A stretch of DNA of 64,000 bases from Paludifilum halophilum. GTDB lineage: Bacteria; Bacillota; Bacilli; Thermoactinomycetales; DSM-45169. The DNA lies in assembly GCF_002245355.1 (NCBI RefSeq), contig NZ_NOWF01000003.1:1-64000 (forward strand), given 5' to 3'. The notes under the pieces were generated by a model. That model was given only the letters and a program-made list of their open reading frames with translations, was not told where the DNA came from and searched no databases. Made by a program: the position numbers and the translations under genes. Each line of letters starts with the position of its first letter. The first letter of the stretch is position 1. This document shows, in pieces, positions 18,549 to 27,443 of this stretch.

Positions 18549-20450
18549 TTACGGATCGGCCGGTTCTGAAACAACTCCGTATTTGTTCCGATAACGGGAC
18601 AGGGCAGTGAGAGGCCATATATAGTGATAGCTGTGGTACCGGATATAAAATTGCCCCGACAAACCCGCCCCGGTAGGATAAGTGATCATCCAACCCGATT
18701 TTTTCCGCATCATATCCAATAAACATCGCACACCGGCCCGGATTTCCGGAATCGGCTTTTCATAGACTGTAATCAACGCGTCCAAAGCCCAGGCGGTCTG
18801 GGAGGGGGTACTATATCCCAAGGGAACATATCTTCTCACCTCATCGCTGCGGCAGGATTCTCCCCAACCCCCGTCCCGGTTTTGAACAGATAAAAGCCAG
18901 TGAACCCCTTTGGCGATAACCGGATGAGAACGATCGTACCCGACCGCCGCCATCCCTGTTACAACCGCCCACGTTCCGTACAAGTACGCGATCCCCCAAC
19001 GCCCGAACCAGGAACCGTCCGACTCCTGATTTTTCACTAAAAAATGGACCGCCCGTTGGACTGCGGGATGATCGCGGTTCCACTTTAATTCACGACCGAT
19101 AAATGTTAACGTGCGCCCGGTCAAGTCGCAGGTAGACGGATCCGTCCAAACCGTACGGGCATCCTGGTATGGAAGAAGCCGAGCGGGCCAGGATTTATCC
19201 GTATTTTTTTCAAAAGCGGACCACCCCCCGTCCCGGTTTTGCATGGACAGTAACCAATGGACTCCCCTCCACCAATGTCCTCCATACAAAGAGGGAGCGA
19301 GCCGGACGGTTCCTGCGATCGCTTTCAGACAGGCGGCGGTGTCATCCACATCCGGGTTGATCGTGTTGATATCGGAAAATCCCCAACCCCCGGGAAGCAC
19401 TCCCGGATTTCGCAGGGACCAATCCCCCAGACGGGTGTGTTGACGGCGTAGAAGATAATTCACACCCCTTTGAACCACCGGGGAACTGGGAGGGATCCCG
19501 GCCTGTTGCAAAGCGTCCAGGATGAGCGACGTATCCCAGACTGCCGAGGTGGTTTCCTGCAGGTGAAACCCTTCTTTTACCGGAAACAAAAATGTTTTCA
19601 GCCCTCTCACCGCATGGGCGATCACCGGGTGATTTTTCGAATAACCCAAGGCCATCCATCCGAAGATCATCAACCAGGTCGAGCTAAAGTAGCTGTATAA
19701 CGTTCCGTCCGGTTCAATACGATCCAGGATAAACCGCTCCCCTTTTCTTAGAGCCAGCGTTTGCAAGATATTGCCGGAGAAGAGCTGTGCAGAGAGGGCC
19801 GCTTTTACTTCTCGATCCAGGGCATGAGCCTCTGCCGAGGCGGAAGCTTCCTCGGATCCGGCCGGCCACCAGCCTGCCAAGCGGTCGGATATTCCCGGCA
19901 CGGATGCGGAAAAACGGCGGTGGGACGCCAGCAAAATCGGAGCGACATGAACTCGGGTAAAACCGACCAAATCAAAAAAGCTGACTGGAAACCACCAAGG
20001 CAACAACAGAAACTCCACCGGGACTTTCGGATGTTGGGACCAGTCGTATAAACCCATGAAAGTGAGCATGACCCTTGTCAGAGAACCGGCTCGCCGCACG
20101 CCTCCCCGCGATTGGACAAACTCTCTCGCCCTCTGTGCAACCGGATGATTCCGATCCATCGCTCCCGTCCCCACTAAGGCTGTGACGGCTTCCACCGTCG
20201 CCGATACATTGCCATTCGGTTCATCGGGATAAAGTTTCCACACTCCCTCATCACCAGTGGCAATCAGGCGCTCAATCATCCCCTTTTTCCCTTCAGCGGA
20301 ATCGTCACCCAGAAGTTGATACAACAAAACCATATAAGCATCCGTCATCGGACCGGATTCAAAACAAAATGACCACCGACCGTCGGGTTGTTGGTTGTTT
20401 TGCAGAAAACAAAGAATTCTCCGGATCTCCGCCTCTACCTCTTCCATCAT
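18549..20450 (-). CDS. sqhC: Squalene-hopene/sporulenol-type triterpene cyclase
   Basis: 633 residues, the length of B. subtilis SqhC (632). The protonating DxDD motif is DVDD at 367-370. Several QW-type repeats occur (e.g. QNRDGGWSAF, QNRDGGWGES, QESDGSWFGRWG, QPDGRWSF). SqhC cyclises tetraprenyl-curcumene to sporulenol in spores, whereas SHC makes hopene. Length and a Bacillales host favour the sporulenol branch, but no tetraprenyl synthase gene is adjacent. AGGGGGGAG lies 3-6 bases before the paired ATG codons. Confidence 0.88.
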   Translation of the reverse strand: MMEEVEAEIRRILCFLQNNQQPDGRWSFCFESGPMTDAYMVLLYQLLGDDSAEGKKGMIERLIATGDEGVWKLYPDEPNGNVSATVEAVTALVGTGAMDRNHPVAQRAREFVQSRGGVRRAGSLTRVMLTFMGLYDWSQHPKVPVEFLLLPWWFPVSFFDLVGFTRVHVAPILLASHRRFSASVPGISDRLAGWWPAGSEEASASAEAHALDREVKAALSAQLFSGNILQTLALRKGERFILDRIEPDGTLYSYFSSTWLMIFGWMALGYSKNHPVIAHAVRGLKTFLFPVKEGFHLQETTSAVWDTSLILDALQQAGIPPSSPVVQRGVNYLLRRQHTRLGDWSLRNPGVLPGGWGFSDINTINPDVDDTAACLKAIAGTVRLAPSLYGGHWWRGVHWLLSMQNRDGGWSAFEKNTDKSWPARLLPYQDARTVWTDPSTCDLTGRTLTFIGRELKWNRDHPAVQRAVHFLVKNQESDGSWFGRWGIAYLYGTWAVVTGMAAVGYDRSHPVIAKGVHWLLSVQNRDGGWGESCRSDEVRRYVPLGYSTPSQTAWALDALITVYEKPIPEIRAGVRCLLDMMRKKSGWMITYPTGAGLSGQFYIRYHSYHYIWPLTALSRYRNKYGVVSEPADP

Positions 20451-20468
20451 CGTACTCCCCCCTGATTC

Positions 20469-20497
20469 ACCATATGGAATCCGTAACCGGAGTATTC
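20469..20497 (-). promoter_or_regulatory. Possible sporulation-type promoter of the cyclase
   Basis: Minus strand GAATACT (20491-20497), 14-base spacer, CATATGGT (20469-20476). Spacing suits sigmaE; the -10 box matches CATACAAT at five of eight bases. It ends 19 bases before the start codon, which is close. Weak. Confidence 0.3.
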
Positions 20498-20519
20498 GAC
20501 TGGAAGCTGCTTTTGGAAC

Positions 20520-20548
20520 TGGACACGGGTCGGGGTCTGGGATAAGAT
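20520..20548 (+). promoter_or_regulatory. Vegetative promoter of ecsAB
   Basis: TGGACA (20520-20525), 17-base spacer, TAAGAT (20543-20548), 40 bases before ecsA. It overlaps the divergent upstream region of the cyclase gene. Confidence 0.7.
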
Positions 20549-20588
20549 GACAAGGACGGATGAATTCAGTTGAGAAAGCGAGGGTCGG

Positions 20589-21326
20589 TTGTTGCTGGAA
20601 ATCAAGCAGTTAACCGGAGGATATTCCGCGCAATCCTCCGTCATCTTCGATATTGATTTTACGGTTCAACCCGGGGAAATCGTGGGACTGATCGGCCTCA
20701 ACGGCGCCGGCAAAAGTACGACGATCAAGCAGATCCTGGGTTTTCTGCGGCCCCGGTCCGGCCAAATCCGGTTTAACGGCATTTCCCTGGATGAGGATCC
20801 GGTCCAGTTTCGCAGGCAAGTTTCCTACATACCGGAAACCCCGTACCTATATCCGGAACTCACTCTACGTGAGCACCTCGAGTTGACAGCGATGGCGTAC
20901 GGGGTTGACCGCCAAACCCTGCAAAGCCGGCAAAACCATCTCCTGGATTTGTTTCAGATGAAAAAGAGATTGGATTGGTACCCCAGTACATTTTCCAAAG
21001 GGATGCGCCAAAAAGTGATGATCTTATGCGCTTTTCTCATTCGTCCCTCCCTGTTGATCGTGGATGAACCTTTTATCGGGCTCGATCCCTTGGCGATCCA
21101 CTCCCTGCTGGAGCAGATGACCGAATTGAAAAAAGAGGGGGCGGGCATCCTTCTGTCCACTCATGTCTTGGCCACCGCCGAAAAGTATGGGGACCGCTTT
21201 GTATTATTAAGAGACGGACGAATCTCTTTAAAAGGAACTCTGGCGGAAATAAGAGAACAGGCCGGGTTAAAGCATGCTTCCCTGGACGATCTCTTTATCC
21301 ATGCAACAAAGGAAGATCGACCATGA
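20589..21326 (+). CDS. ecsA: ABC transporter ATP-binding protein EcsA
   Basis: 245 residues with Walker A GLNGAGKST near 36-44, signature FSKGMRQKVM and Walker B LLIVDEPFIGLDPLAI. The segments LTGGYS, YIPETPYLYPELTLREHLELTAMAYG and LSTHVLATAEKY match EcsA specifically. EcsAB affects protein secretion, competence, sporulation and intramembrane proteolysis by RasP. The start is a TTG (20589 or the next codon) behind GAGGG. ecsB overlaps by ATGA. The third gene of the B. subtilis operon, ecsC, is absent. Confidence 0.93.
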   Translation: MLLEIKQLTGGYSAQSSVIFDIDFTVQPGEIVGLIGLNGAGKSTTIKQILGFLRPRSGQIRFNGISLDEDPVQFRRQVSYIPETPYLYPELTLREHLELTAMAYGVDRQTLQSRQNHLLDLFQMKKRLDWYPSTFSKGMRQKVMILCAFLIRPSLLIVDEPFIGLDPLAIHSLLEQMTELKKEGAGILLSTHVLATAEKYGDRFVLLRDGRISLKGTLAEIREQAGLKHASLDDLFIHATKEDRP

Positions 21327-22549
21327 ACACCCATGAAGATTTGTTCATTCAACGGCTGAAACAAGCCTGGAACAAGGGAATCCGCTACTGTGTTTTAATC
21401 GCCAGGGGGCTTCATCTCATTCCCTTGTTTCTGATCCTGTTAGTTTACTTTGGGTACAAAGCCTTTTTGGGATGGTTGCCCGCTGATTTCCCCGCTTACC
21501 TGTTCATGGCGCTGATCATTTCCTGGACTCTTACCCAAACAGGCATCCGCACCTACCTCAAAGAACCGGACCCGGTATTTTTGCTGCCGGCTCAATCCAT
21601 CCTGATCACTTATTTCCGTTACAGCCTGGTCTACAGCGCCTTCGTGCAAGTCTTTAAAACCACTTTGTGGATGGCTTTTTTGTTCCCCTTGTATATCGAC
21701 CGAATCGGCGGTATGAGTGCCTTTGCTCTCTCTCTGATCACCGTAGTCGCTCTGAAGCTGTGGAACGTTCAAATCCGTTGGCTGGAGATTCAATCCGGCT
21801 CCCATCCCGGGCTGGCCCTCTTCCTTCGGGGCGTGACCAACCTGTTGGCAACGGTATGGCTTTTTTACGGAGGCTTCTTTGGAATCCCTCTGATAATCGC
21901 TATCGTATGGCTCGCTTTGGTCCTTTTTTTCTACTGGAAACGAACACATCCATCCCATATCATTGCTTGGGAAAGGTTGCTCGCGGAAGAACAACGGACG
22001 GTAGCCCGTTATTATCGATTGGCCAATCAGTTTGTCGATGTACCTTTCGTCGGCAATCAAGTAAAAAACCCCCCATGGTTACGATTTATTTACCGGTGGA
22101 TTCCCTTCGGTAGTAAAAACACATACCTATACCTTTATCTACGCACTTTTATTCGCTACAGTGAGCCCTTAGGAAGTGTGTTTCGATTGACACTGGTTAC
22201 CTCCATCTTGCTTACATTCATGCCGGCGATTCCTTGGTTCCTTACATCGGGATTGTTTGCGGGCGGTCTTTATCTGACGGCCATCCAACTTCCCTGGATC
22301 CGTCGAATCCATCGCTATCAGCCGTGGTTTCGGCTGTATCCCCTGCCCGAACAACAAAAGCAGACAGACCTGTCCCGTCTCTTATCGGTCTTGTTGGGGG
22401 TTCAAGGAACCTTGATTCTTCTTCCGCCACTCCTCTTGCAATCCCACTCTTATCCCCTCCTGCTAACCCTTCTTGGGGCCGGGTGGGTCATCGCGTTCTT
22501 TTTCAGTTATGTCCATCTGCCTGTCAAGCAAAAAAAGTTCCCCGGATAA
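21323..22549 (+). CDS. ecsB: ABC transporter permease EcsB
   Basis: 408 residues, multiple hydrophobic helices (LIPLFLILLVYFGYKAFLG, YLFMALIISWTLTQTG, FLLPAQ region typical of EcsB, LTLLGAGWVIAFFFSYVHL). Start overlaps the ecsA stop by four bases. It is the membrane partner of EcsA; the exported substrate is unknown in the family. A terminator follows within 40 bases. Confidence 0.92.
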   Translation: MNTHEDLFIQRLKQAWNKGIRYCVLIARGLHLIPLFLILLVYFGYKAFLGWLPADFPAYLFMALIISWTLTQTGIRTYLKEPDPVFLLPAQSILITYFRYSLVYSAFVQVFKTTLWMAFLFPLYIDRIGGMSAFALSLITVVALKLWNVQIRWLEIQSGSHPGLALFLRGVTNLLATVWLFYGGFFGIPLIIAIVWLALVLFFYWKRTHPSHIIAWERLLAEEQRTVARYYRLANQFVDVPFVGNQVKNPPWLRFIYRWIPFGSKNTYLYLYLRTFIRYSEPLGSVFRLTLVTSILLTFMPAIPWFLTSGLFAGGLYLTAIQLPWIRRIHRYQPWFRLYPLPEQQKQTDLSRLLSVLLGVQGTLILLPPLLLQSHSYPLLLTLLGAGWVIAFFFSYVHLPVKQKKFPG

Positions 22550-22587
22550 ACCGGGGAATGGGTATCTTCCTTTGTGATGAGCGAATC

Positions 22588-22626
22588 AAAAAACCCTGGT
22601 TTCCTATCCAAAGGAACCAGGGTTTT
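22588..22626. terminator. Terminator between convergent ecsB and pfpI
   Basis: AAAACCCTGGTTTCC and GGAACCAGGGTTTT form a long stem with an 8-base loop; A and T tracts on both flanks allow function on both strands. A second GC hairpin (TTCCCCGG/CCGGGGAA) overlaps the ecsB stop codon and, read on the minus strand, is followed by seven T. Confidence 0.85.
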
Positions 22627-22672
22627 GTGTGTCTATGCTCCCTTTGCCGGATACATCATAAAACCCTAAAAA

Positions 22673-23191
22673 CTAACTTAATGCACGAACCAGACTTTTT
22701 CCAAATGCTTTGGCACCATCTGGACCATTGCTTGTAATGATATCATCATGAGCAACAACGTCTTGGGCAACATATTCGACCTTGTTAGCTTTTAATTCAT
22801 GAATCATTACATCGACTGGATAACATGTCGCTTTTCGCCCGGAGAGCAAGCCTGTTTTTACTACCGAAACAGATCCTGCACAAATTCCTGTTACAAGAAT
22901 GTTTTTCTCATATGCCTGTTTCAAATAGCTCGTTAATTCTTCATTTCCCCATAGATAGTCGATTGTTCCTGATCCGCCAATCACAGTTATCACATGATAA
23001 TTATCGGCTGAAACGTCAGAGAAGACAACTTCGGCTGTCGCTTTCCCTTGATTATCTCCGGTGATATCACCGGTCTTGGTACTTGCGATCGTTACTTCAA
23101 CTCCCGCCTTTTCCAATTCTTCTTTTGGAAGAAATAATTCCTCCTCATTAAACCGATCGGGTGGTATAATAAATAACGCTTTTTTACTCAT
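22673..23191 (-). CDS. DJ-1/PfpI family protein
   Basis: 172 residues from the ATG at 23191, which has AAGGAGG 5 bases upstream (a longer frame to 23230 lacks a site). The DJ-1 nucleophile elbow is TGICAGS with Cys104, and a conserved glutamate lies in NEEELF. Family members act as deglycases, chaperones or proteases; which one is not visible. Divergent from an HxlR regulator 143 bases away, an arrangement that suggests electrophile-responsive control. Codons are clearly AT-richer than in neighbouring genes. Confidence 0.88.
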   Translation of the reverse strand: MSKKALFIIPPDRFNEEELFLPKEELEKAGVEVTIASTKTGDITGDNQGKATAEVVFSDVSADNYHVITVIGGSGTIDYLWGNEELTSYLKQAYEKNILVTGICAGSVSVVKTGLLSGRKATCYPVDVMIHELKANKVEYVAQDVVAHDDIITSNGPDGAKAFGKSLVRALS

Positions 23192-23268
23192 GATATCCTC
23201 CTTAAAGTTAATGACTTGTGTTTCGGACATAACCTATTGTACGGACGGGCATTTATATTGTGAAGAAT

Positions 23269-23303
23269 GCACTTTTTTGTGCGGATGTTACTAAAAGGTT
23301 ACT
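23269..23303. promoter_or_regulatory. Candidate HxlR operator in the pfpI-hxlR intergenic region
   Basis: GCAC-TTTTTT-GTGC (23269-23282) is an inverted repeat. Just beside it, GTTACT occurs twice (23287-23292 and 23298-23303), exactly 11 bases apart, one helical turn. Both lie between the divergent start codons. HxlR/DUF24 regulators commonly bind such sites upstream of the gene they control. Confidence 0.4.
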
Positions 23304-23334
23304 GTCATAAAAAGAAGGAGGCCGATCGGAAACC

Positions 23335-23715
23335 ATGCCTGATCTACTAAGAGAAGAAATTAAAGAAAAGATACTAAATGGTGATTTTCATTGCGAAAAA
23401 GAGCTCACCTTATCGATCATAAGCGGAAAATGGAAAATCGTTATTCTATGGCATTTAGGTGTAGAAGGCCCACATCGTTTCAGCGATCTCCAAAGACTTT
23501 TTCCGAAAATATCGCATAAAATATTAACAAACCAATTACGCGAACTGATCGAAGATGGAATCGTCCATAGAGAAGTATTTCCGGAAGTTCCTCCCAAAGT
23601 CGAATACTCCATGACTGAGCTTGGGATGACATTACTACCCATCGTGGAAATGATGTATGAATGGGGGAAAAATCGAATAGAAGAAATCAAACAAGAAATC
23701 AATTCTTCAAGGTGA
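23335..23715 (+). CDS. HxlR (DUF24) family winged-helix regulator
   Basis: 126 residues. A cysteine sits just before the helix-turn-helix ([25 protein letters not shown]), the position of the redox-sensing Cys in YodB/CatR/HypR proteins. The rest ([31 protein letters not shown]) is classic HxlR. AAGGAGG precedes the ATG. It probably controls the divergent pfpI gene and itself, and could in principle control the mhq-like operon, but that is speculation. Confidence 0.92.
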   Translation: MPDLLREEIKEKILNGDFHCEKELTLSIISGKWKIVILWHLGVEGPHRFSDLQRLFPKISHKILTNQLRELIEDGIVHREVFPEVPPKVEYSMTELGMTLLPIVEMMYEWGKNRIEEIKQEINSSR

Positions 23716-23800
23716 AATCAATAACCATCTCTCTGTGCTTTAATCAGCAGCCGGTCAGTCTAAGCGGCGAACCGTTTGACCCACCCGTCCTTTATCTTAA

Positions 23801-23840
23801 TATAAAAAGACTGCTGACCCGAACACTTTGTCAGCAGTCT
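23801..23840 (-). terminator. Terminator after the SCO1 gene
   Basis: Perfect 11-bp stem AGACTGCTGAC/GTCAGCAGTCT with an 11-base loop; on the minus strand TTTTTATATT follows. It lies 25 bases beyond the stop codon. Confidence 0.9.
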
Positions 23841-23864
23841 CATTCCCCGGATAGGGGAACTTTT

Positions 23865-24503
23865 TTATTTCTGTTGCAGTTTCTTAACGTCTTCCATCAT
23901 TTGGTCCACATCCGGATTGATTCCGTCGTACCGTTGGTACACGGTTCCGTTCCGATCCACCAGGAAGAAGGAAACAGGATGGTTGATTACCAGCGGATCA
24001 TCCTCGGATTTTCGTTCCTGCTTTTGTACAGTGCCTTTAAAGCCGTCCCTAACCAACTTTTGAATTTCTTGATCGCTGTATCCCGTCAAGAAGTGCCAGT
24101 TGTCAAAATCGACATCATGCTTTTCGCCGAACTTTTCCAGAACTTTCGGTTGATCATGTTCCGGATCGACGCTAAAGGAAACGATTTCCACATCCAACCC
24201 TTCTTGATCCAGTGTTTTTTGTACACGGGACATGTTGGCGGTCATCGGGGGACAAACATCGGGACAACGGGTAAAGATCGTATCCGCTAACCAAACCTTG
24301 CCGTCCAGATCGGACAGGCCGAATAATTCGCCGTCCTGATCCGTATATTGAAAATCGGGGACTTCCCAGTTTAATGCTTGCTGTTCTTTCTGCCCGCTAT
24401 CATTGCCGTTATTCTCCGGTTCATCGGTTCCACAGGCAGTCAGCACAACGAGGGAAAACAGCATTGCCGTCCACCCGAGGATTTTTAAACGCTTTTTCAT
24501 CAT
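23865..24503 (-). CDS. SCO1/SenC family copper-chaperone lipoprotein
   Basis: 212 residues. A lipoprotein signal ends at Cys24 (LVVLTAC). The thioredoxin-like domain has the copper-binding CxxxC pair Cys80/Cys84 (RCPDVCPPM) and the third ligand His in NHPVSFFLVD. SCO proteins load the CuA site of cytochrome c oxidase outside the membrane. It is a single gene here, not next to cta genes. A perfect 16-base palindrome (24535-24550) lies about 30-45 bases upstream of the start. Confidence 0.93.
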   Translation of the reverse strand: MMKKRLKILGWTAMLFSLVVLTACGTDEPENNGNDSGQKEQQALNWEVPDFQYTDQDGELFGLSDLDGKVWLADTIFTRCPDVCPPMTANMSRVQKTLDQEGLDVEIVSFSVDPEHDQPKVLEKFGEKHDVDFDNWHFLTGYSDQEIQKLVRDGFKGTVQKQERKSEDDPLVINHPVSFFLVDRNGTVYQRYDGINPDVDQMMEDVKKLQQK

Positions 24504-24534
24504 CGATGATCCGACTCCTTCCGATTCCGAACCT

Positions 24535-24550
24535 GCACCGAATTCGGTGC
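24535..24550. repeat. 16-base perfect palindrome upstream of the SCO1 gene
   Basis: GCACCGAATTCGGTGC, centred about 40 bases before the ATG. It could be an operator or an mRNA hairpin in the leader. No family-specific metal box was recognised. Confidence 0.4.
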
Positions 24551-24710
24551 TGTCGATTCGGATGAATCAAGCCCTCCTCCTCAGTGTAATCGATTTTGTG
24601 CCGGGACCCTGCCTGCTTCCAGCAACCTTCACAAATTCGTTAAAATCCGCACCGCCCATCGGCCCGGTATCGGAGCGAAGTCTCAATGAAGAACAGGCCT
24701 TATAAAAAAA

Positions 24711-24962
24711 TCATGACTCCTTCTCTGGATCATCCCATTCCAAGGCATAATTAGGCTTGAAGAAAAAGATCACTTTCTCTTTCTTCTCCCTTTGGGAAAT
24801 AATGAGCCTGTCATGAAGAGGTACAGGCTCGCTTTCGAATAGCTCTAACATTTTCATATTCATTGTAATCGATATACATACAGGCCTTTTCATTTCTCAT
24901 TTTGGAATGACAGTAATAACATCGCCAGAATTATTTGTTATAACTTTAACATCTTTTGTTTA
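24711..24962 (-). pseudogene. Remnant of two small overlapping genes, AT-rich
   Basis: Minus strand: a reading-frame tail VKVITNNSGDVITVIPK ends in TGA and overlaps by ATGA with a frame starting MRNEKACMYIDYNEYENV. That second frame is soon stopped, and another frame continues to 24711 (ending ALEWDDPEKES; a 60-residue ORF from 24893). There is no start for the first frame and no ribosome-binding site. The arrangement looks like a decayed two-gene module; the VITVIPK ending resembles the end of small toxin-like domains, but identity is unproven. Confidence 0.35.
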
Positions 24963-24969
24963 AAAAGTA

Positions 24970-25790
24970 TTATTCACGTGTCTTATTTACCTTGACCATG
25001 CTCCACATACCGATGTCCCGGAAACCCAGCCGTTTATAGATCTTCCCCGCCCGGGGATTATCATAAAAGAGGCACAGTTTTTTCCCTTCGTACAATACCT
25101 CACAGCACAATCGGGCCATCAGTTGCGTCGCCAATCCTTGACGGCGAAAGTCAACATGAGTTCCCACACCGACGATCATAGCGGCATAAGGATTTTCCGC
25201 TGAAGTCCGGACCATGGAAACCGCCCGTCCTTCGGATTCAATCCAGTATCCTCTGGATTCTCCCTTCTCCAGGGAATGGCGCAACATTTCTTCCGCTTTG
25301 GCATTGCCGCGAAATTCGTCGATCGTATTTGCCAGCTCCATAATGACAGGGACATCCTGCAGACGCATCGGTCTCACTTGATAGGAGAGCGGTTGAATCA
25401 TCCTGTCCAGATGTTCCGATCGAGTAAGTTCGGTAAAATAAGTGGTTCGCAAGCCGGACCAGTCGAGGGGAAGCTCTTTCACCCGGCGGAACGTTTCCGT
25501 TACCCGTTCACCCCCAAAAACGTTTCCAAGTTCCCCTGTTCCAGAATCACCCGAACCAATCCGTCCCGGTCAAATTCTCCTTCGGCATAAGGGATGTAAT
25601 TGCCGAAATAACGGAGCAGAACCGCCCGCAATTCGCCTTCCGGGCTGAAGTCACCCCAAACTTGCTGAAAATCCCGATCAAAGCCAAAGTTGATGATATC
25701 ACCGATCATGAACAGATTAAGAGAGCTTTGTTTACGGAGAAACCGCAAAACCGGCTCCCGATCCTCTTCCTTCAGTTGACGAATGGTCAT
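24970..25790 (-). pseudogene. GNAT-family N-acetyltransferase gene interrupted by a frameshift
   Basis: Two adjacent minus-strand frames make one protein. The first (25790-25500, MTIRQLKEEDREPVLRFL...) stops just after ETFLGVNG. The second continues GERVTETFRRVKELPLDWSGL and carries the acetyl-CoA motif VDFRRQGLATQLMARL and YDNPRAGKIYKRLGF to 24970. Adding one G to the five-G run at 25511-25515 joins them into about 272 residues, a normal length for this class. It may be a true mutation or a homopolymer error in the sequence. Confidence 0.8.
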
Positions 25791-25835
25791 CCATCATTCT
25801 TCCCTTACGACGGAGTTTTATTTGATCTATTATAC

Positions 25836-25870
25836 AATAAAACAGCCCCGGAAGAAGCCCGGGGCTGTCG
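25836..25870 (-). terminator. Terminator after the BCCT transporter
   Basis: Minus strand ACAGCCCCG...CGGGGCTGT with a 9-base loop, followed by TTTTATT. Located 38 bases past the transporter stop. Confidence 0.85.
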
Positions 25871-25907
25871 ACAGAATCTCATCGGTTCATGGTTATTCCA
25901 AAGTGGA

Positions 25908-27443
25908 TTACTGCTGTTTAGCCGGTTTGGCATTTCGACCTTTCTTGGGACGGGGTCTTTCCTTTCTCAAGTCTTTATAAAGGGAGATTCCCATACCGAT
26001 TAGAACGAATATAAAGGGGAAGGCCGCGATAATCGACGCCGTCTGTAGCCCTGTCAATCCTCCGGAGGCCAGCAGAACAGCCGCGGCACCCGCCTGAATA
26101 ACCCCCCAGGTCAGTTTTACGCTCTGAGACGGATTCAAGCTGCCGTTGGTGGTCTGCATACCCAGCACAAAAGTGGCAGAATCAGCGGAAGTGATGAAGA
26201 AAGTGCTGATCAGCAGAATGGCGATCACAGATATGACAGAGCCCAAGGGGAACCCTTCCAAGAGTTTGAACAAAGCAATTTCTGTTCCCTGTTCGTTCAT
26301 CAGATCCACAATTCCGGCCCCTTGGAACATTTCGGCGTACAGTCCACCGCCGCCCAATACAGCAAACCAGAGAGCGCTGAAGATGGTCGGAACCGCCAAA
26401 ACACCGATCACGAATTCCCGGATCGTACGGCCCCGCGAAACCCGGGCGATGAAGGTCCCTACAAAGGGTGCCCAGGCAATCCACCAAGCCCAGTAGAAAA
26501 TCGTCCAGCTCTGTTTCCACTCCGCTTGCTGTGTATCATTGAAGGGGGAAACTTGCAGACTCATGTGCGGCAGTTCCTGGAGGTAGTTTCCAATCGTTGT
26601 TGTGAAGAAGTTCAACATGAATTGGGTCGGTCCCGCGAAGAGCACAAACAACATCAGTAAAGTAGCCAGGATAATATTCATGTTGCTAAGATACTTAATG
26701 CCTTTATTGAGGCCGGACCAAGCCGATATCATAAACAAGACTGTTACAACGGCAATAATGATCAACTGGGTGGTCAGAGTATTTTCGATCCCGTCGGACA
26801 AAAAGGACAGGCCGCCGGAAATTTGAGCGGCTCCGAGACCAAGGGAGGTCGCCACGCCGAAGACAGTGGCGAATACGGCAAGAATGTCGATCGTCTTACC
26901 GATCGGTCCTTTCACCTTGTCCCCGAGCAAGGGATAAAAGGTGGCACTGATCAAACCCGGTGCATCCTTGCGGAATTTAAAGTAGGCCAGTCCCAAAGCG
27001 ATTAAGGTGTAGATCCCCCAGGGATGAAGTCCCCAGTGGAATAGAGAATACTTCATCGCGTTGGCTGCGGCTTCCCGGGTTCCTCCTTCTCCCGTCGGAG
27101 GTGAGGAAAAATGGGACAGGGGTTCTGCTACTCCCCAAAACACCAGCCCAATCCCCATACCGGCACTGAACAGCATGGCAAACCAAGTTAAGTAACTGTA
27201 CTCCGGTCTTTCCTCATCCTTTCCCAGCCGGACGCTCCCCGCTCGGGAGAAGACTAGGAAAATCACGAAGATCAGAAAGGCCGACGCGGCCAACAGGTAA
27301 AACCAACCGAAACTGGTCTGTAGGAAATCCTGAATATTTCCTGTCACCCCAGCGACGCTTTCCGGGGAAATGGCCCCCCACAGAATAAACAGAAAAGCAA
27401 TGAAGACGGATGTACTGAAAACAGTTTTTGATACTTTTTTCAC
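25908..27443 (-). CDS. BCCT family transporter (glycine betaine/choline type, OpuD-like)
   Basis: 511 residues, twelve hydrophobic segments. Family signatures are MGIGLVFWGVAEPLSHF, HWGLHPWGIYTLIAL and the helix-8 tryptophan motif WWIAWAPFVGTFIARVSRGRTIREF. BCCT carriers import betaine-like osmolytes with sodium. The glycine-rich helix 3 (SAGMGIGLVFWG) is of the sodium-coupled betaine type rather than the carnitine antiporter type. Start is GTG at 27443 with AAAGGTGG upstream. Single gene with its own terminator. Confidence 0.93.
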   Translation of the reverse strand: MKKVSKTVFSTSVFIAFLFILWGAISPESVAGVTGNIQDFLQTSFGWFYLLAASAFLIFVIFLVFSRAGSVRLGKDEERPEYSYLTWFAMLFSAGMGIGLVFWGVAEPLSHFSSPPTGEGGTREAAANAMKYSLFHWGLHPWGIYTLIALGLAYFKFRKDAPGLISATFYPLLGDKVKGPIGKTIDILAVFATVFGVATSLGLGAAQISGGLSFLSDGIENTLTTQLIIIAVVTVLFMISAWSGLNKGIKYLSNMNIILATLLMLFVLFAGPTQFMLNFFTTTIGNYLQELPHMSLQVSPFNDTQQAEWKQSWTIFYWAWWIAWAPFVGTFIARVSRGRTIREFVIGVLAVPTIFSALWFAVLGGGGLYAEMFQGAGIVDLMNEQGTEIALFKLLEGFPLGSVISVIAILLISTFFITSADSATFVLGMQTTNGSLNPSQSVKLTWGVIQAGAAAVLLASGGLTGLQTASIIAAFPFIFVLIGMGISLYKDLRKERPRPKKGRNAKPAKQQ

